A stretch of DNA of 64,000 nucleotides, from contig NZ_MRYI01000006.1 in the NCBI RefSeq assembly GCF_002260525.1, positions 1 to 64,000 of the forward strand, in the 5' to 3' direction. Below, piece by piece: positions 54,655 to 63,334 of this stretch (position 1 is its first letter; every line of letters begins with the position of its first letter). The notes beneath the pieces are model-generated. The model did no database searches and was not told the origin of the DNA. It saw only the letters and a list, made by a program, of their open reading frames with translations. The position numbers were made by a program, and so were the translations under genes. Origin of the DNA: Hahella sp. CCB-MM4 (lineage in GTDB: Bacteria > Pseudomonadota > Gammaproteobacteria > Pseudomonadales > Oleiphilaceae).

Positions 54655-56589
54655 TCAAGACGTACTCACGTTAGACAAAACCCGGCTCCTGACGCAGTTT
54701 CGCCCATCTGATTTTGCCTGATACAACGCATCATCCGCCTGTTGCAGCAGACCTCCCTCATGCGCCGGGTCCTTCGGTATACAGCTCGCCACCCCAAAAC
54801 TGGCAGTCAGGTGAATATGTTGGAGGCCCTGAACCATGTCTGCTTCAGCGATTTTCTGACGGAGATTCTCCGCCATGGTAACAGCGGCTTCCAGTGGCGT
54901 ATTCACCAGCAATACAACAAACTCCTCTCCCCCGTATCTGGCCAGCACATCACCAGACCTGGAAATGCTTTGCCTGAGAATTCCCGCAAACTCCTTCAGG
55001 CAGTGGTCTCCGGCCAGATGCCCATAGTTGTCGTTAATACTCTTGAAGAAATCAATATCGCAAAGCATCAGGGACAAAGGTATTTGTTGGCGATGGGCAC
55101 GGGCATACTCCCGCGAATACTGCTCGGAAAAATAGGCCCGGTTATGAATGCCGGTAAGAGAATCCGTAATGGACAACGCATGCAGTTTTTCGTTGGCTTC
55201 TTCCAGTTGGCCCAAAGTATTCCGCAACTCCATGGTTCGCTCTGTGACTTTCTGCTCCAGGTTTCGGTTTGCCTCTTCCTGGGTACTAATCAGCTTCTCC
55301 TGTGAGCGCAGCAACATCTGCTCCTGAATCAACACTTCTGCCTGTGCGTTAATACGCAATTGTTTTTCCCTGTTTATCCTGTCCGCCAGCGCAAACGAAA
55401 GTAACGACACCTGCATCAGTGCAGCAATCTGTGCGGCATTTTCGGTCCAGAAGTTGAGAACGACCAGGCCGAATTTCCCCAGCACCAGTATGGAAATTCC
55501 CAAAATAATGGCTGTCGACGCAAGACAGAAATAACGGGCATGTTCTCCCCCCTTCAGCCAGACCCAATACCCCGAAAACATGGCCACGGCACAGACTGGC
55601 AGAACCAAGCCTGTCGTGACTCGAATGGTAATGGTATAGGGGGCGAAAAAAGTGGCCAGGGTAACAAAGGCACTGATAATCACCAGTGCCTGCAATATCA
55701 AATGACCAATGGGAAACATCTGCTTTAACCGCAGGAAGTGGCTGCTGAACAATGCAAAAAACAACTCAGAGAAGCCTACAAAGGTGGCAATGGCAAAACT
55801 GTTGAAATGCACGGAATTTGGCCAGAAATAGGCATACCCATATCCTTTCAGGCAAATCTGGAAGAACAGGAAGCTGATAACAAAACCCACATAGTAGAGG
55901 TAGCTGGCATCCCTGACGGAGAAATATAGAAACAGGTTATACAGCACCATAATCCCCATGACACCGGCAAACACACCCTGCAAGAGGCGTGCATCCCAGG
56001 TCAGGGAGTAAAAAGTCTCCGGTTGCCACAGGGTCAAGGGAGCTTCCACCGTCCCTGCAGACTGCACTCTCAGCAGGAGCTCGTTTCGTCCTGGTGCCAC
56101 GGACAGTGGCATGACAAAATTCTGATGCCTGACCGGGCGATCCATGAAAGGCTTCAGATCCCCCACTTCATATGACTGCTGCAGTTTGCCATCCACAAAA
56201 TGGTAAAGCCGAACGTCGTCCAGAAAAGGGATAGGAAGTTCCATTAACTGGGTAATCGCCGTTGAGCCGGAATGATAGAGATCGAAGCGAAACCAATGCG
56301 CCCGATCGATAAAACCAAAATTCGGGGATTCTTTGTCGATTGTCTGCCAGCCCTGCACCTGCATCAGCACGTCTTCCAGGGTCAGCCGATTATTGCTGTC
56401 AACCAGCAATAACATTCTCGGACCGACACTTATTCCGGTATCAGAACGACCATCCGGCGGCAATTGTATTCGCGGGACCAAATGTTCGCCTATACTGATT
56501 TCCAGGACAGGCTGATCGAGTGCCACTGCCCCTTGCACCGGCAAGATCAGCAACAGGATTGCAATGATAGCGAAACGTATGAGGAACAT
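54655..56589 (-). CDS. 7TM-DISM diguanylate cyclase
   Basis: The 644-residue receptor has a signal peptide (to ~residue 22) and a periplasmic 7TMR-DISMED2 domain (~40-170, including HWFRFDLYHSGS and PAPGRNELLLRVQS-like features). The seven-helix 7TMR-DISM region (~185-385) follows, then a coiled coil and a C-terminal GGDEF domain with DSLTGIHNRAYF and ARYGGEEFVVLL. The I-site RSGD lies five residues before GGEEF. It senses a periplasmic ligand, probably carbohydrate-like, and makes c-di-GMP. Start 56589 follows AAGGAA. It precedes mrpA on the same strand but is separated by the 23-bp repeats. Confidence 0.9.
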   Translation of the reverse strand: MFLIRFAIIAILLLILPVQGAVALDQPVLEISIGEHLVPRIQLPPDGRSDTGISVGPRMLLLVDSNNRLTLEDVLMQVQGWQTIDKESPNFGFIDRAHWFRFDLYHSGSTAITQLMELPIPFLDDVRLYHFVDGKLQQSYEVGDLKPFMDRPVRHQNFVMPLSVAPGRNELLLRVQSAGTVEAPLTLWQPETFYSLTWDARLLQGVFAGVMGIMVLYNLFLYFSVRDASYLYYVGFVISFLFFQICLKGYGYAYFWPNSVHFNSFAIATFVGFSELFFALFSSHFLRLKQMFPIGHLILQALVIISAFVTLATFFAPYTITIRVTTGLVLPVCAVAMFSGYWVWLKGGEHARYFCLASTAIILGISILVLGKFGLVVLNFWTENAAQIAALMQVSLLSFALADRINREKQLRINAQAEVLIQEQMLLRSQEKLISTQEEANRNLEQKVTERTMELRNTLGQLEEANEKLHALSITDSLTGIHNRAYFSEQYSREYARAHRQQIPLSLMLCDIDFFKSINDNYGHLAGDHCLKEFAGILRQSISRSGDVLARYGGEEFVVLLVNTPLEAAVTMAENLRQKIAEADMVQGLQHIHLTASFGVASCIPKDPAHEGGLLQQADDALYQAKSDGRNCVRSRVLSNVSTS

Positions 56590-56820
56590 GAGTTTCCTTG
56601 CGCCAATATCCCAAGACAGAACTACTGGATATTGCACGTTTTTATAACTATATCATTGGAGTATAGACAGATTCCGGCATCAGGCCCTACAAGGCAATTG
56701 CCAATTTGTGAAATTGTGTCATGCTTTAACTAATCAGAGCTGTACGACTCAGGGTCTTTCCATATTCCACAAGGCCCGGTAGGCGATTCATCATTTTGCT
56801 CCACAGGATCAGGAGGATAA

Positions 56821-57468
56821 ATGAACACAAAAACCACCAAGTCCAGTTCGAAAAAAATCGCGAAGTCTTCTCGGGACATACCCGATACCATTCTTGATAC
56901 AGAGGCTCCTGATACAAAGGCTAAAGAGCCGCCTCCGGAACAACCTTCACAAGCGGTTCAGCCTGACGAGGTACAGGCGGAATCTCAATTATCAGCCATC
57001 CGGGACCTTCTCTACGGCGCCCAGGTTCGCCAGATTAATCTGGATATCGATACCCTGGCTGAAAAAATGAATGATAGGATGCAGCAACTATCCGACAAGC
57101 TTGAGCAGTCTATCCAGGAACTCAACAGCACCTTCTCTGCCAAACTGGATGATCTGGGCAAACACCTGGAGTCACTCAACAAACAGAGATGTCAGCGAGA
57201 AGATGATCTTTCCGCGGACATTGATGACCTGCGTAATAAACTGAATGAGGCTCATCAGGAATCAGAACAGGCAGATCGGGCGTTGCACGACGAACTGCAG
57301 GCCGAGGCAGATCGCCTGACACGGGAAATGGCACGCCAGCACAGCCAGGCCATGGCGGAATTGAAAAAATCCTCACAGGAACTCTCAAGCAACAAAGCTG
57401 ACCGGAAGACATTGGCCAATCTGCTTGCCAGCATGGCCGATAACCTAACGACTGATAAAGTGGGTTGA
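56821..57468 (+). CDS. Coiled-coil protein, first gene of the GTPase operon
   Basis: The 215-residue soluble protein has a Lys/Ser/Thr- then Pro/Glu-rich disordered start (1-55), the motif QLSAIRDLLYGAQVRQINLDI (57-77), and a long coiled coil to residue ~195 in which heptads of Leu/Ile alternate with charged residues. GGAGGATAA precedes the ATG. Its end overlaps the possible start of the OmpA-type gene. The IR-x-LL-x-G motif resembles LRQLVLG at the start of that neighbour. A scaffold or tether role is plausible; I know no named family. Confidence 0.7.
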   Translation: MNTKTTKSSSKKIAKSSRDIPDTILDTEAPDTKAKEPPPEQPSQAVQPDEVQAESQLSAIRDLLYGAQVRQINLDIDTLAEKMNDRMQQLSDKLEQSIQELNSTFSAKLDDLGKHLESLNKQRCQREDDLSADIDDLRNKLNEAHQESEQADRALHDELQAEADRLTREMARQHSQAMAELKKSSQELSSNKADRKTLANLLASMADNLTTDKVG

Positions 57469-57470
57469 CA

Positions 57471-59240
57471 GTGTCCACCAGCACTTCATCCACATCCTCC
57501 GACAGCCCTATCAGCTCACAGGATGAGCTGGACCGTTTACGGCAGTTGGTATTGGGACCTGACTATGAGCAGGCACTCAGGACCATGCTGTCCCAAAGTG
57601 ATACTGAACGTATAGCCGCCACGATTTCCGAAGCCATCATCCAGCGCAATCTTAGCGATAAAAGTGTTGCCCAGGCACTGGCCCCGATCATTGACGATGC
57701 CATTGATAACGCCATTAAGTATCGTCCTCAGCGGATAACCCGGGTTATCTATCCGATCATCGGGCCATCGATCCGTAAGTCGGTTGCCAGGGCTTTGGCT
57801 GATATGGTGCAGAACCTGAACCAGATACTGGAGAGCAGCCTGAGCCTCAGGGCCTGGGGTTGGCGATATCAGGCCTGGCGGGCAGGCATGAAATATGGTG
57901 AATATGTTCTGCTGAAGACCCTCGATTTTCGGGTGGAACAGGTTCTACTGATACACCGGGAAACCGGCATTCTTCTACATGCAGAAAATGCCGCCGGATT
58001 TCAGACGGAAGATCCTGAACTGGTATCTTCGATGCTGACTGCTGTGAGTGACTTTGTTACCGATTCATTCAGCCGGCATCCGGACACATCTCTGGACAAT
58101 ATCCGGGTCGGCGATTTTATTCTGGAAATCGAAACCGGCCCTTCAGCCATTCTGGCTGCGGCTATTCGGGGAACCCCGTCAGAGAAAGTCAGCCAGGTCC
58201 TGCGACACACCCTGGAACGCCTTCATCTGGTGTTTTCCCGGGAATTCGACAGATTTAACGGTGACCGTGCAATATTCGATTCTGCATCTCACCTGATGCG
58301 TCCCTGTCTGCTGACCCAACACAAAGAAGACTTTTATATTGGCACTCCGTGGCTCGCGTTGACGGCTATTGCCCTGTTATTGGCTTATGGTGGATGGGAA
58401 AGCTACCAGAAAGTTCAGAATGAGATCAGCTACCGGCACATTCTTGAGTACATCAGAACCACTCCTGGCTATGTCATTGTTGATGAAAGCAAAGAGCTGC
58501 CCCACCTCAGACTGGAAATTCTCAGGCCGCCGTCCTCACCTCCACCAAATCAACGACTTGCCGGTTTGAAAACTGCTCCCTGGCAGGTCAATATCGTTGA
58601 CCATGTTGCGCCATTAAATATGCGTGAATACCTGCTTCCGTTGATCCCGGAAATGTTTCACCTGGGCCAAGGCGTTGAAATCGAATTGAATGACCAGACA
58701 CTCGCGATCAAAGGCCTTATAAAAGAATCCCAATACCGTGAAATCGAGCATAGCCCAATGCTTCAATCGGTATATTCATCCGTCGACTTGTCAGCCGCGC
58801 AGAGCTATCCGGAACAGTCACCCAAAGAACAGCAATTGAGTCAGTGGTATCGTCTGAAAGCCAAAATCGAGAATATCCGATTTCAGTTTCAGCCGAACAC
58901 CACCAACTTGGTTGCCGGCGAGGAACAAAAAATTCCGGAGTTGGTCGCTGATTTAAACACTGCCCTGTCGCTGGCAGAAGAAATACCGGTATACCACTGG
59001 CAGCTATACATCGTTGGCTATGCCAACAGTGCCGGATCGGACAATGCCAACATCAAAATCAGCGAAGCACGGGCTAAACTGATCAGCGAGCTGTTGCAGG
59101 CCAATCACATGGATGCGAGCCTGCTGCTGGCATGGGGGGCCGGAAATCTTCCGGACAGCCGGCTACCTGAGCATCAACAACGCATGGTATCCTTGCAATT
59201 GATCCACTCGCCCATCATTTTGGGAACGGAGTACCCATGA
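57471..59240 (+). CDS. Inner-membrane OmpA-type protein with roadblock/longin-like domain
   Basis: The 589-residue protein begins with a Ser/Thr-rich tail and helical region (1-145, ending RAWGWRYQAWRAGMKYGEYVLLKTL). An alpha/beta segment (~150-260) runs VEQVLLIHRETGILLHA, a long helix, then FILEIETGPSAILAAAIRG and a final helix. That order is strand-strand-helix-strands-helix, as in roadblock/LC7 or longin domains. One transmembrane helix (~292-310), a BON-like stretch and a C-terminal OmpA domain (~465-585) follow. The usual TDxxG aspartate is replaced (GYANSAGS), while EARAK remains. GTG 57471 or TTG 57465 starts it. Confidence 0.78.
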   Translation: MSTSTSSTSSDSPISSQDELDRLRQLVLGPDYEQALRTMLSQSDTERIAATISEAIIQRNLSDKSVAQALAPIIDDAIDNAIKYRPQRITRVIYPIIGPSIRKSVARALADMVQNLNQILESSLSLRAWGWRYQAWRAGMKYGEYVLLKTLDFRVEQVLLIHRETGILLHAENAAGFQTEDPELVSSMLTAVSDFVTDSFSRHPDTSLDNIRVGDFILEIETGPSAILAAAIRGTPSEKVSQVLRHTLERLHLVFSREFDRFNGDRAIFDSASHLMRPCLLTQHKEDFYIGTPWLALTAIALLLAYGGWESYQKVQNEISYRHILEYIRTTPGYVIVDESKELPHLRLEILRPPSSPPPNQRLAGLKTAPWQVNIVDHVAPLNMREYLLPLIPEMFHLGQGVEIELNDQTLAIKGLIKESQYREIEHSPMLQSVYSSVDLSAAQSYPEQSPKEQQLSQWYRLKAKIENIRFQFQPNTTNLVAGEEQKIPELVADLNTALSLAEEIPVYHWQLYIVGYANSAGSDNANIKISEARAKLISELLQANHMDASLLLAWGAGNLPDSRLPEHQQRMVSLQLIHSPIILGTEYP

Positions 59241-59740
59241 TTGCTAAAAAAGTATGTTTGCTGGGTTCCTTTGCTGTTGGAAAAAGCAGCCTGATTCGAC
59301 GATTTGTTGAAAGTATTTTCAGTGACAAATACCACACCACAATTGGTGTAAAAATTGATAAAAAAGTTGTGCGCAGCCAGGATCAGGATGTTCAACTCAT
59401 GATCTGGGATATTGAGGGCAAGGACGAGTTCAGCACTTACCGCCAGAGCTATCTCCGCGGTGCCGCCGGCTATTTTCTGGTGGTCGACGGAACCCGTCCT
59501 GACAGCGTCAGTGTAGCCAAAGAATGGCATGACATGGTCTTGCAACAGGGCCTGAAACTCCCGTTTATTCTCCTGGTCAACAAATCAGATCTTTTTTATG
59601 ACCAACGCCTGAATGAAGACGACCTGGTTGAGCTATCCTCAATGGGTTGGGAAATCCTGCTTACCAGCGCCAAAACAGGCGAGAATGTAGACTATGCTTT
59701 TGAGCGGCTGACAACCAAGCTGCTGGAAAACAATGAATAA
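59237..59740 (+). CDS. Ras/Rab-like small GTPase
   Basis: The 167-residue single-domain GTPase has every Ras-superfamily box: G1 GSFAVGKSS (10-18), G2 Thr in HTTIG (34-35), G3 WDIEGKDEF (57-65), G4 NKSD (115-118) and G5 TSAK (143-146). In G3 the catalytic Gln of DxxGQ is Lys-62, so intrinsic hydrolysis should be slow. There is no lipidation motif. The ATG overlaps the stop of the OmpA-type gene (ATGA). Paired with a roadblock-like partner it recalls MglA/MglB logic, but the sequence looks more Rab-like than MglA. Confidence 0.9.
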   Translation: MIAKKVCLLGSFAVGKSSLIRRFVESIFSDKYHTTIGVKIDKKVVRSQDQDVQLMIWDIEGKDEFSTYRQSYLRGAAGYFLVVDGTRPDSVSVAKEWHDMVLQQGLKLPFILLVNKSDLFYDQRLNEDDLVELSSMGWEILLTSAKTGENVDYAFERLTTKLLENNE

Positions 59741-59870
59741 GCGGGCGGATTTTCCAGGCAGTTATCTGCGAGAAAATATCCGCCAACTAGCGCTTAATCC
59801 CAGCACAAAGCTGGAGTATGATGATGGAAACCAGGCAATTGGACGCCCAACAATGGCTGCTTCAGTGTAG
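59733..59870 (+). CDS. Possible 45-residue ORF overlapping the GTPase stop
   Basis: An ATG eight bases before the end of the GTPase gene opens a frame of 45 codons (MNKRADFPGSYLRENIRQLA at its start). The product is soluble and basic. Coupling by stop-start overlap matches the other junctions of this operon, but the ribosome-binding site is poor and no homologue is known to me. Confidence 0.25.
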   Translation: MNKRADFPGSYLRENIRQLALNPSTKLEYDDGNQAIGRPTMAASV

Positions 59871-60013
59871 AAGCGGAACTCCGCTTGTACGCAAGGAAGC
59901 CGGCCCGAATGGATAACCGGGAAATACTCTTGAACACCCGTCCCTATGGGATATTGGTCTCAAACAGATGAGAACTGATGGAACCCGTTGCGAGGACGCA
60001 AGGAGACTCTCCG
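59741..60013 (+). other. Structured leader before the GGDEF-EAL gene
   Basis: Apart from the possible small ORF, this 273-bp spacer holds two hairpins: AAGCGG/CCGCTT (59871-59886) and CCGG/CCGG (59900-59920). The linker TACGCAAGGAAGC between them faintly recalls the GACGCAAAGC core of the c-di-GMP-I riboswitch, but the other conserved elements are missing. I do not call a riboswitch. Confidence 0.35.
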
Positions 60014-62176
60014 ATGGATAGCCAGAGTTTGTTGGAATCGTTACTGAGTGAACTGGATATTGCGCTTTTTCAAAGCCTTTCTCCAACCGATGACTTCCCC
60101 ATGTTTCAGCTTCTGCATGAACCACCTTCATGGGTCACCGCATTTGCCGGAATCGACCGGTCCAATCCCATTGCGTTGACAGAAGTCTTCTCCTACCTGG
60201 AAGCATTTCTCCCCGAAGCTCAGGAATCCTGGGCCGACAGCAATAACTCCAGAGCTAACTCCGGTGTGTGGACGGAGGTTGACCGGCAGGGCAAAACCCA
60301 ACAGCTTGAGGCTCTGGCTCTGCTTGTAGCCGATATTCCTCTGCTGGTCCTTCTGAACCTGACGCGAAACTTTGACGAGCGTCATCACCTGTACCAACGG
60401 GCCAGGGAAATCGCTCTTGCCAATGAGAAGTTGATCATTCAACTGAATCATCGACAGCGGGAACTGCAAAACAACCTGGAAAAACGCTTGCAGGACGAAC
60501 AGACGCTGGATGATATCGAAGAAAGTGTTCGCAACAACGCATCTGCCGTACTGATATGCAAACCCGACGGCAGTGTGGAAATCATGAATCAGGCGCTGAT
60601 CGATATCTATAGAGTTAAAGAGCCTGAAGAGCAGAACGAGTCTCTGCTGGACAAATGGCTCAAAGAGGCTGAGGCCATCTACCCGGAAATCCACCGGGTT
60701 GTCGCATCAGGTTCCTATTGGGAGGGGGAGTTCGAAAGCCATAGTGAATCAGGCGCTCCCAAATGGATTCGACTGGCCATAGGGCCCGTGCTGGATACCT
60801 CCCATAAACTGACCCATTACGTCTGTATCGCCAATGACATCAGCATGCTGAAAAAGAGCAGCACCGAAATCGAGAGACTGGCAGATTATGATTTCACAAC
60901 CCACCTGCCGAATCGTCGGCATTTCTGGAAGCAGCTAACGAAGAGCCTGGACAAGGGCGTGCAGAAAAACTCGGTTCTGGCACTGATCTACGTGGACCTG
61001 GATCATTTCAAACGGGTCAACGACAGCCTTGGACATCATGCAGGTGATTTCCTTCTGAGCACCATCGGCACCCGGCTGGCAAGATGTATCAAGCACGGGG
61101 ATTTCATTGCACATCTTGGAGGGGATGAATTCGCCATCATCCTCGAATTACCCCATTCCACGATTAACATCGAGAAAATTGCCCAGCGGGTTCAGTCCGC
61201 TATTTGCAAAAACATCACCATTGATAACGCCACGCTGAAAATGACGGCCAGCATCGGTATTGCCATGTACCCCAAGGATGGCCGGGATGCCACATCCCTC
61301 ATGCGCCATGCAGACCTGGCGATGTTTCATGCCAAGAAAATGGGGCGGGGGAAATATCAGGCATTCATGCCCAATATGAACTATGAATTCCTGCAGATGC
61401 TGCAACTGGAAATTGACATGCAGAAAGCCGTCGAGCAGGAGCAATTCAATCTGGTTTATCAGCCACAAGTTTGCTGCGGACAGGATCACTACCTACGGCT
61501 TGAGGCTCTGATCAGGTGGAAACATCCACTCAAGGGGAGTATATCCCCTGCCCGCTTCATACCCATCGCAGAAGAAAACGGCATGATTCTGGATATCGGC
61601 ATTTGGGTTCTGGAGCAAGCCTGCAAGCAGGCCAAAAGGCTTCTCAATGACGGCTTCAATGTCATTATGGCGGTTAACGTATCCGCCAAGCAGGTACGGC
61701 AGGAAAACTTTAAGGAACTGGTCAACATTGTACTAAAGAAAACCGGGCTTCCCGCACGCCACCTTGAGTTGGAAATTACCGAAACCACCGTGATGGAAGA
61801 AATGGAAGTTGTGGTGGAATTGTTAAAAGATCTTCGCAAGCTAGGCATATCCATTTCTCTGGACGATTTTGGTTCCGGTTTTTCCTCCCTAACCTATCTG
61901 AAAAATCTTCCTGTAGACAACCTTAAACTGGATCGTGCATTCATCCACGAACTCCCCGCCAATGAGGAAAGCAAGGCCATCACCACCTCTGTGATCAATC
62001 TCGCCCATGAACTGAAAATGAAAGTTATTGCTGAAGGGGTGGAGAACCAGGAACAGGTGGAATTCCTTACCGATAAAGGCTGCGATTATATGCAGGGCTT
62101 TCTGTTTTATTACCCGATGGAAGCGGAGAAAATTCAGGAAATTTTCACCGCCATCCGGGGTGTCGCCAACCATTAA
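60014..62176 (+). CDS. PAS-GGDEF-EAL c-di-GMP enzyme of the GTPase operon
   Basis: The 720-residue soluble protein has an N-terminal domain (1-125; FQLLHEPPSWVTAFAG) of unknown type, a coiled coil (~130-175), a PAS domain (~180-285), a GGDEF domain (~295-455) and an EAL domain (~470-712). The EAL site looks complete (LEALIRWKHP, ELEITETTVM, DDFGSGFSSLTYL, KLDRAFI, EGVENQEQ). GGDEF is HLGGDEFAII, with a degenerate I-site (KHGD). It may make or break c-di-GMP, and phosphodiesterase is likelier. ATG 60014 has AGGAG at eight bases. It is co-directional with the GTPase genes. Confidence 0.9.
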   Translation: MDSQSLLESLLSELDIALFQSLSPTDDFPMFQLLHEPPSWVTAFAGIDRSNPIALTEVFSYLEAFLPEAQESWADSNNSRANSGVWTEVDRQGKTQQLEALALLVADIPLLVLLNLTRNFDERHHLYQRAREIALANEKLIIQLNHRQRELQNNLEKRLQDEQTLDDIEESVRNNASAVLICKPDGSVEIMNQALIDIYRVKEPEEQNESLLDKWLKEAEAIYPEIHRVVASGSYWEGEFESHSESGAPKWIRLAIGPVLDTSHKLTHYVCIANDISMLKKSSTEIERLADYDFTTHLPNRRHFWKQLTKSLDKGVQKNSVLALIYVDLDHFKRVNDSLGHHAGDFLLSTIGTRLARCIKHGDFIAHLGGDEFAIILELPHSTINIEKIAQRVQSAICKNITIDNATLKMTASIGIAMYPKDGRDATSLMRHADLAMFHAKKMGRGKYQAFMPNMNYEFLQMLQLEIDMQKAVEQEQFNLVYQPQVCCGQDHYLRLEALIRWKHPLKGSISPARFIPIAEENGMILDIGIWVLEQACKQAKRLLNDGFNVIMAVNVSAKQVRQENFKELVNIVLKKTGLPARHLELEITETTVMEEMEVVVELLKDLRKLGISISLDDFGSGFSSLTYLKNLPVDNLKLDRAFIHELPANEESKAITTSVINLAHELKMKVIAEGVENQEQVEFLTDKGCDYMQGFLFYYPMEAEKIQEIFTAIRGVANH

Positions 62177-62265
62177 TCTGGCCTTCTGTTTATAACGGTA
62201 TGCCTAATATCTATTGAATATCTTCATATATCTGACTTGTAACGCCGATTAAGCGGATTATTAGG

Positions 62266-62277
62266 TTGAATATTCAA
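62266..62277. promoter_or_regulatory. 12-bp palindrome before the AlgP-like gene
   Basis: TTGAATATTCAA is a perfect inverted repeat in the AT-rich 200-bp gap before the H1-like gene. It could be an operator or chance in AT-rich DNA. Confidence 0.3.
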
Positions 62278-62379
62278 TTAAAAATGGCAATAGTGTGCCC
62301 TTTGATCAGTAGTTAATCTCAACACTGATAATTGAGAGACTACGATGCTCATTTCCCAGCAACCATTTGGAGTTTTGTA

Positions 62380-63267
62380 ATGGCCAAAAAAGAAAAAGGT
62401 ATATTGAAAAAAAATATTCAGAAACTGAGTGACGCACTCGGTAAAGAACTGCAAAAAGCAACTGATCAGGTACAGTCCGTAGTATCTGACTTTTACAAGC
62501 AGGCTGAAGACATCCAAAAGCAAATTAAAGAGCCAGTAGTAAAACTCGTTAAAGATTTGGAAGACCTGCGCGAAAAAGAACTCAAGCGGGTACAGGACGA
62601 ATACCAAAAAGTTGTAAAAGAAATTACCACTCTGCAGGAACAGTTCCTGGATAAACTGGGTATTGCACCAACCAAACCTGCAACCACCGCCAAGAAGACA
62701 ACTGCCAGAAAAACCACTGCGCGCAAGACAACTGCCAAAGCAGCTACCGGAACGTCTACCAGAAAGACAACCACTGCGGCGACAAGAAAAACGACCACCG
62801 CAGCGAAAAAACCGGCAGCCAAGAAAACCACTACGGCCGCTAAATCAACGGCAACCAAGGCGCCCGCAGCAAAAGCAGCAGCCACCAAAGCCACAGGAAC
62901 TGCAGCTAAAAAGACCACTACCCGCAAGGCTCCGGCCAAGAAAGCGGCTGCAACCAAGACAGCCACTACTGGCACCAAAGCTGCTGCACCAAAAACTGCG
63001 GCCAAAGCTACTGGTACAACTGCCGGAAAAACCACCGCGGCGAAGAAAACCACTACCGCTAAAAAGACGACTACCGCCAGGAAAACAACTGCAGCAGCCA
63101 AGAAAACAACCGCTGCAAGCAAGCCTGCAACAGCCGCCAAGAAACCGGCCACCCGTCGTACTACCAAAAAAGTGGCGGCTCCAGCAGCAAGCACCACGAC
63201 TACCGGGACAGATACCGCTACCGCAAGTGCAGCAAGCACCAACAGCAGCGAGAACACTTCTTCCTGA
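62380..63267 (+). CDS. Histone H1-like/AlgP-like protein with Lys-Thr-Ala repeats
   Basis: The 295-residue protein has a helical, heptad-rich N-terminal third (1-100; LKKNIQKLSDALGKELQKATDQVQSVVSDFYKQAEDIQ). A long low-complexity C-terminal region follows, made of KTTARKTTA, AAKKTT and ATKAPAAK type blocks, ending in an uncharged Ser/Thr-rich tail. This matches AlgP/AlgR3 and eukaryotic H1-like tails, which bind DNA non-specifically. The internal repetition makes copy-number changes likely between strains. Start 62380 follows TTTGGAG. Confidence 0.8.
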   Translation: MAKKEKGILKKNIQKLSDALGKELQKATDQVQSVVSDFYKQAEDIQKQIKEPVVKLVKDLEDLREKELKRVQDEYQKVVKEITTLQEQFLDKLGIAPTKPATTAKKTTARKTTARKTTAKAATGTSTRKTTTAATRKTTTAAKKPAAKKTTTAAKSTATKAPAAKAAATKATGTAAKKTTTRKAPAKKAAATKTATTGTKAAAPKTAAKATGTTAGKTTAAKKTTTAKKTTTARKTTAAAKKTTAASKPATAAKKPATRRTTKKVAAPAASTTTTGTDTATASAASTNSSENTSS

Positions 63268-63280
63268 TCGAAGTGCAAAA

Positions 63281-63307
63281 AAAAGCCTGGTACAAACCAG
63301 GCTTTTT
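63281..63307. terminator. Bidirectional terminator
   Basis: AAAAGCCTGG (63281-63290) pairs with CCAGGCTTTT (63297-63306), with runs of A before and T after. It serves the AlgP-like gene and the convergent DUF2802 gene. Confidence 0.9.
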
Positions 63308-63334
63308 CAGCTTCTTTTTAGAAATGAATCAGTG

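Noticed and set aside
59780-59925. c-di-GMP-I (GEMM) riboswitch before the GGDEF-EAL gene
   Set aside because: Only a partial core-like linker is present. The conserved GGCAAACC segment and correct helix arrangement are missing. An Infernal search would decide.
62493-63278. Long minus-strand frame (261 codons) opposite the AlgP-like gene
   Set aside because: It is the mirror of the Lys-Thr-Ala repeat region, giving a Val/Ala-rich artefact with no family features. A third frame on the plus strand (62663-63454) is open for the same reason.
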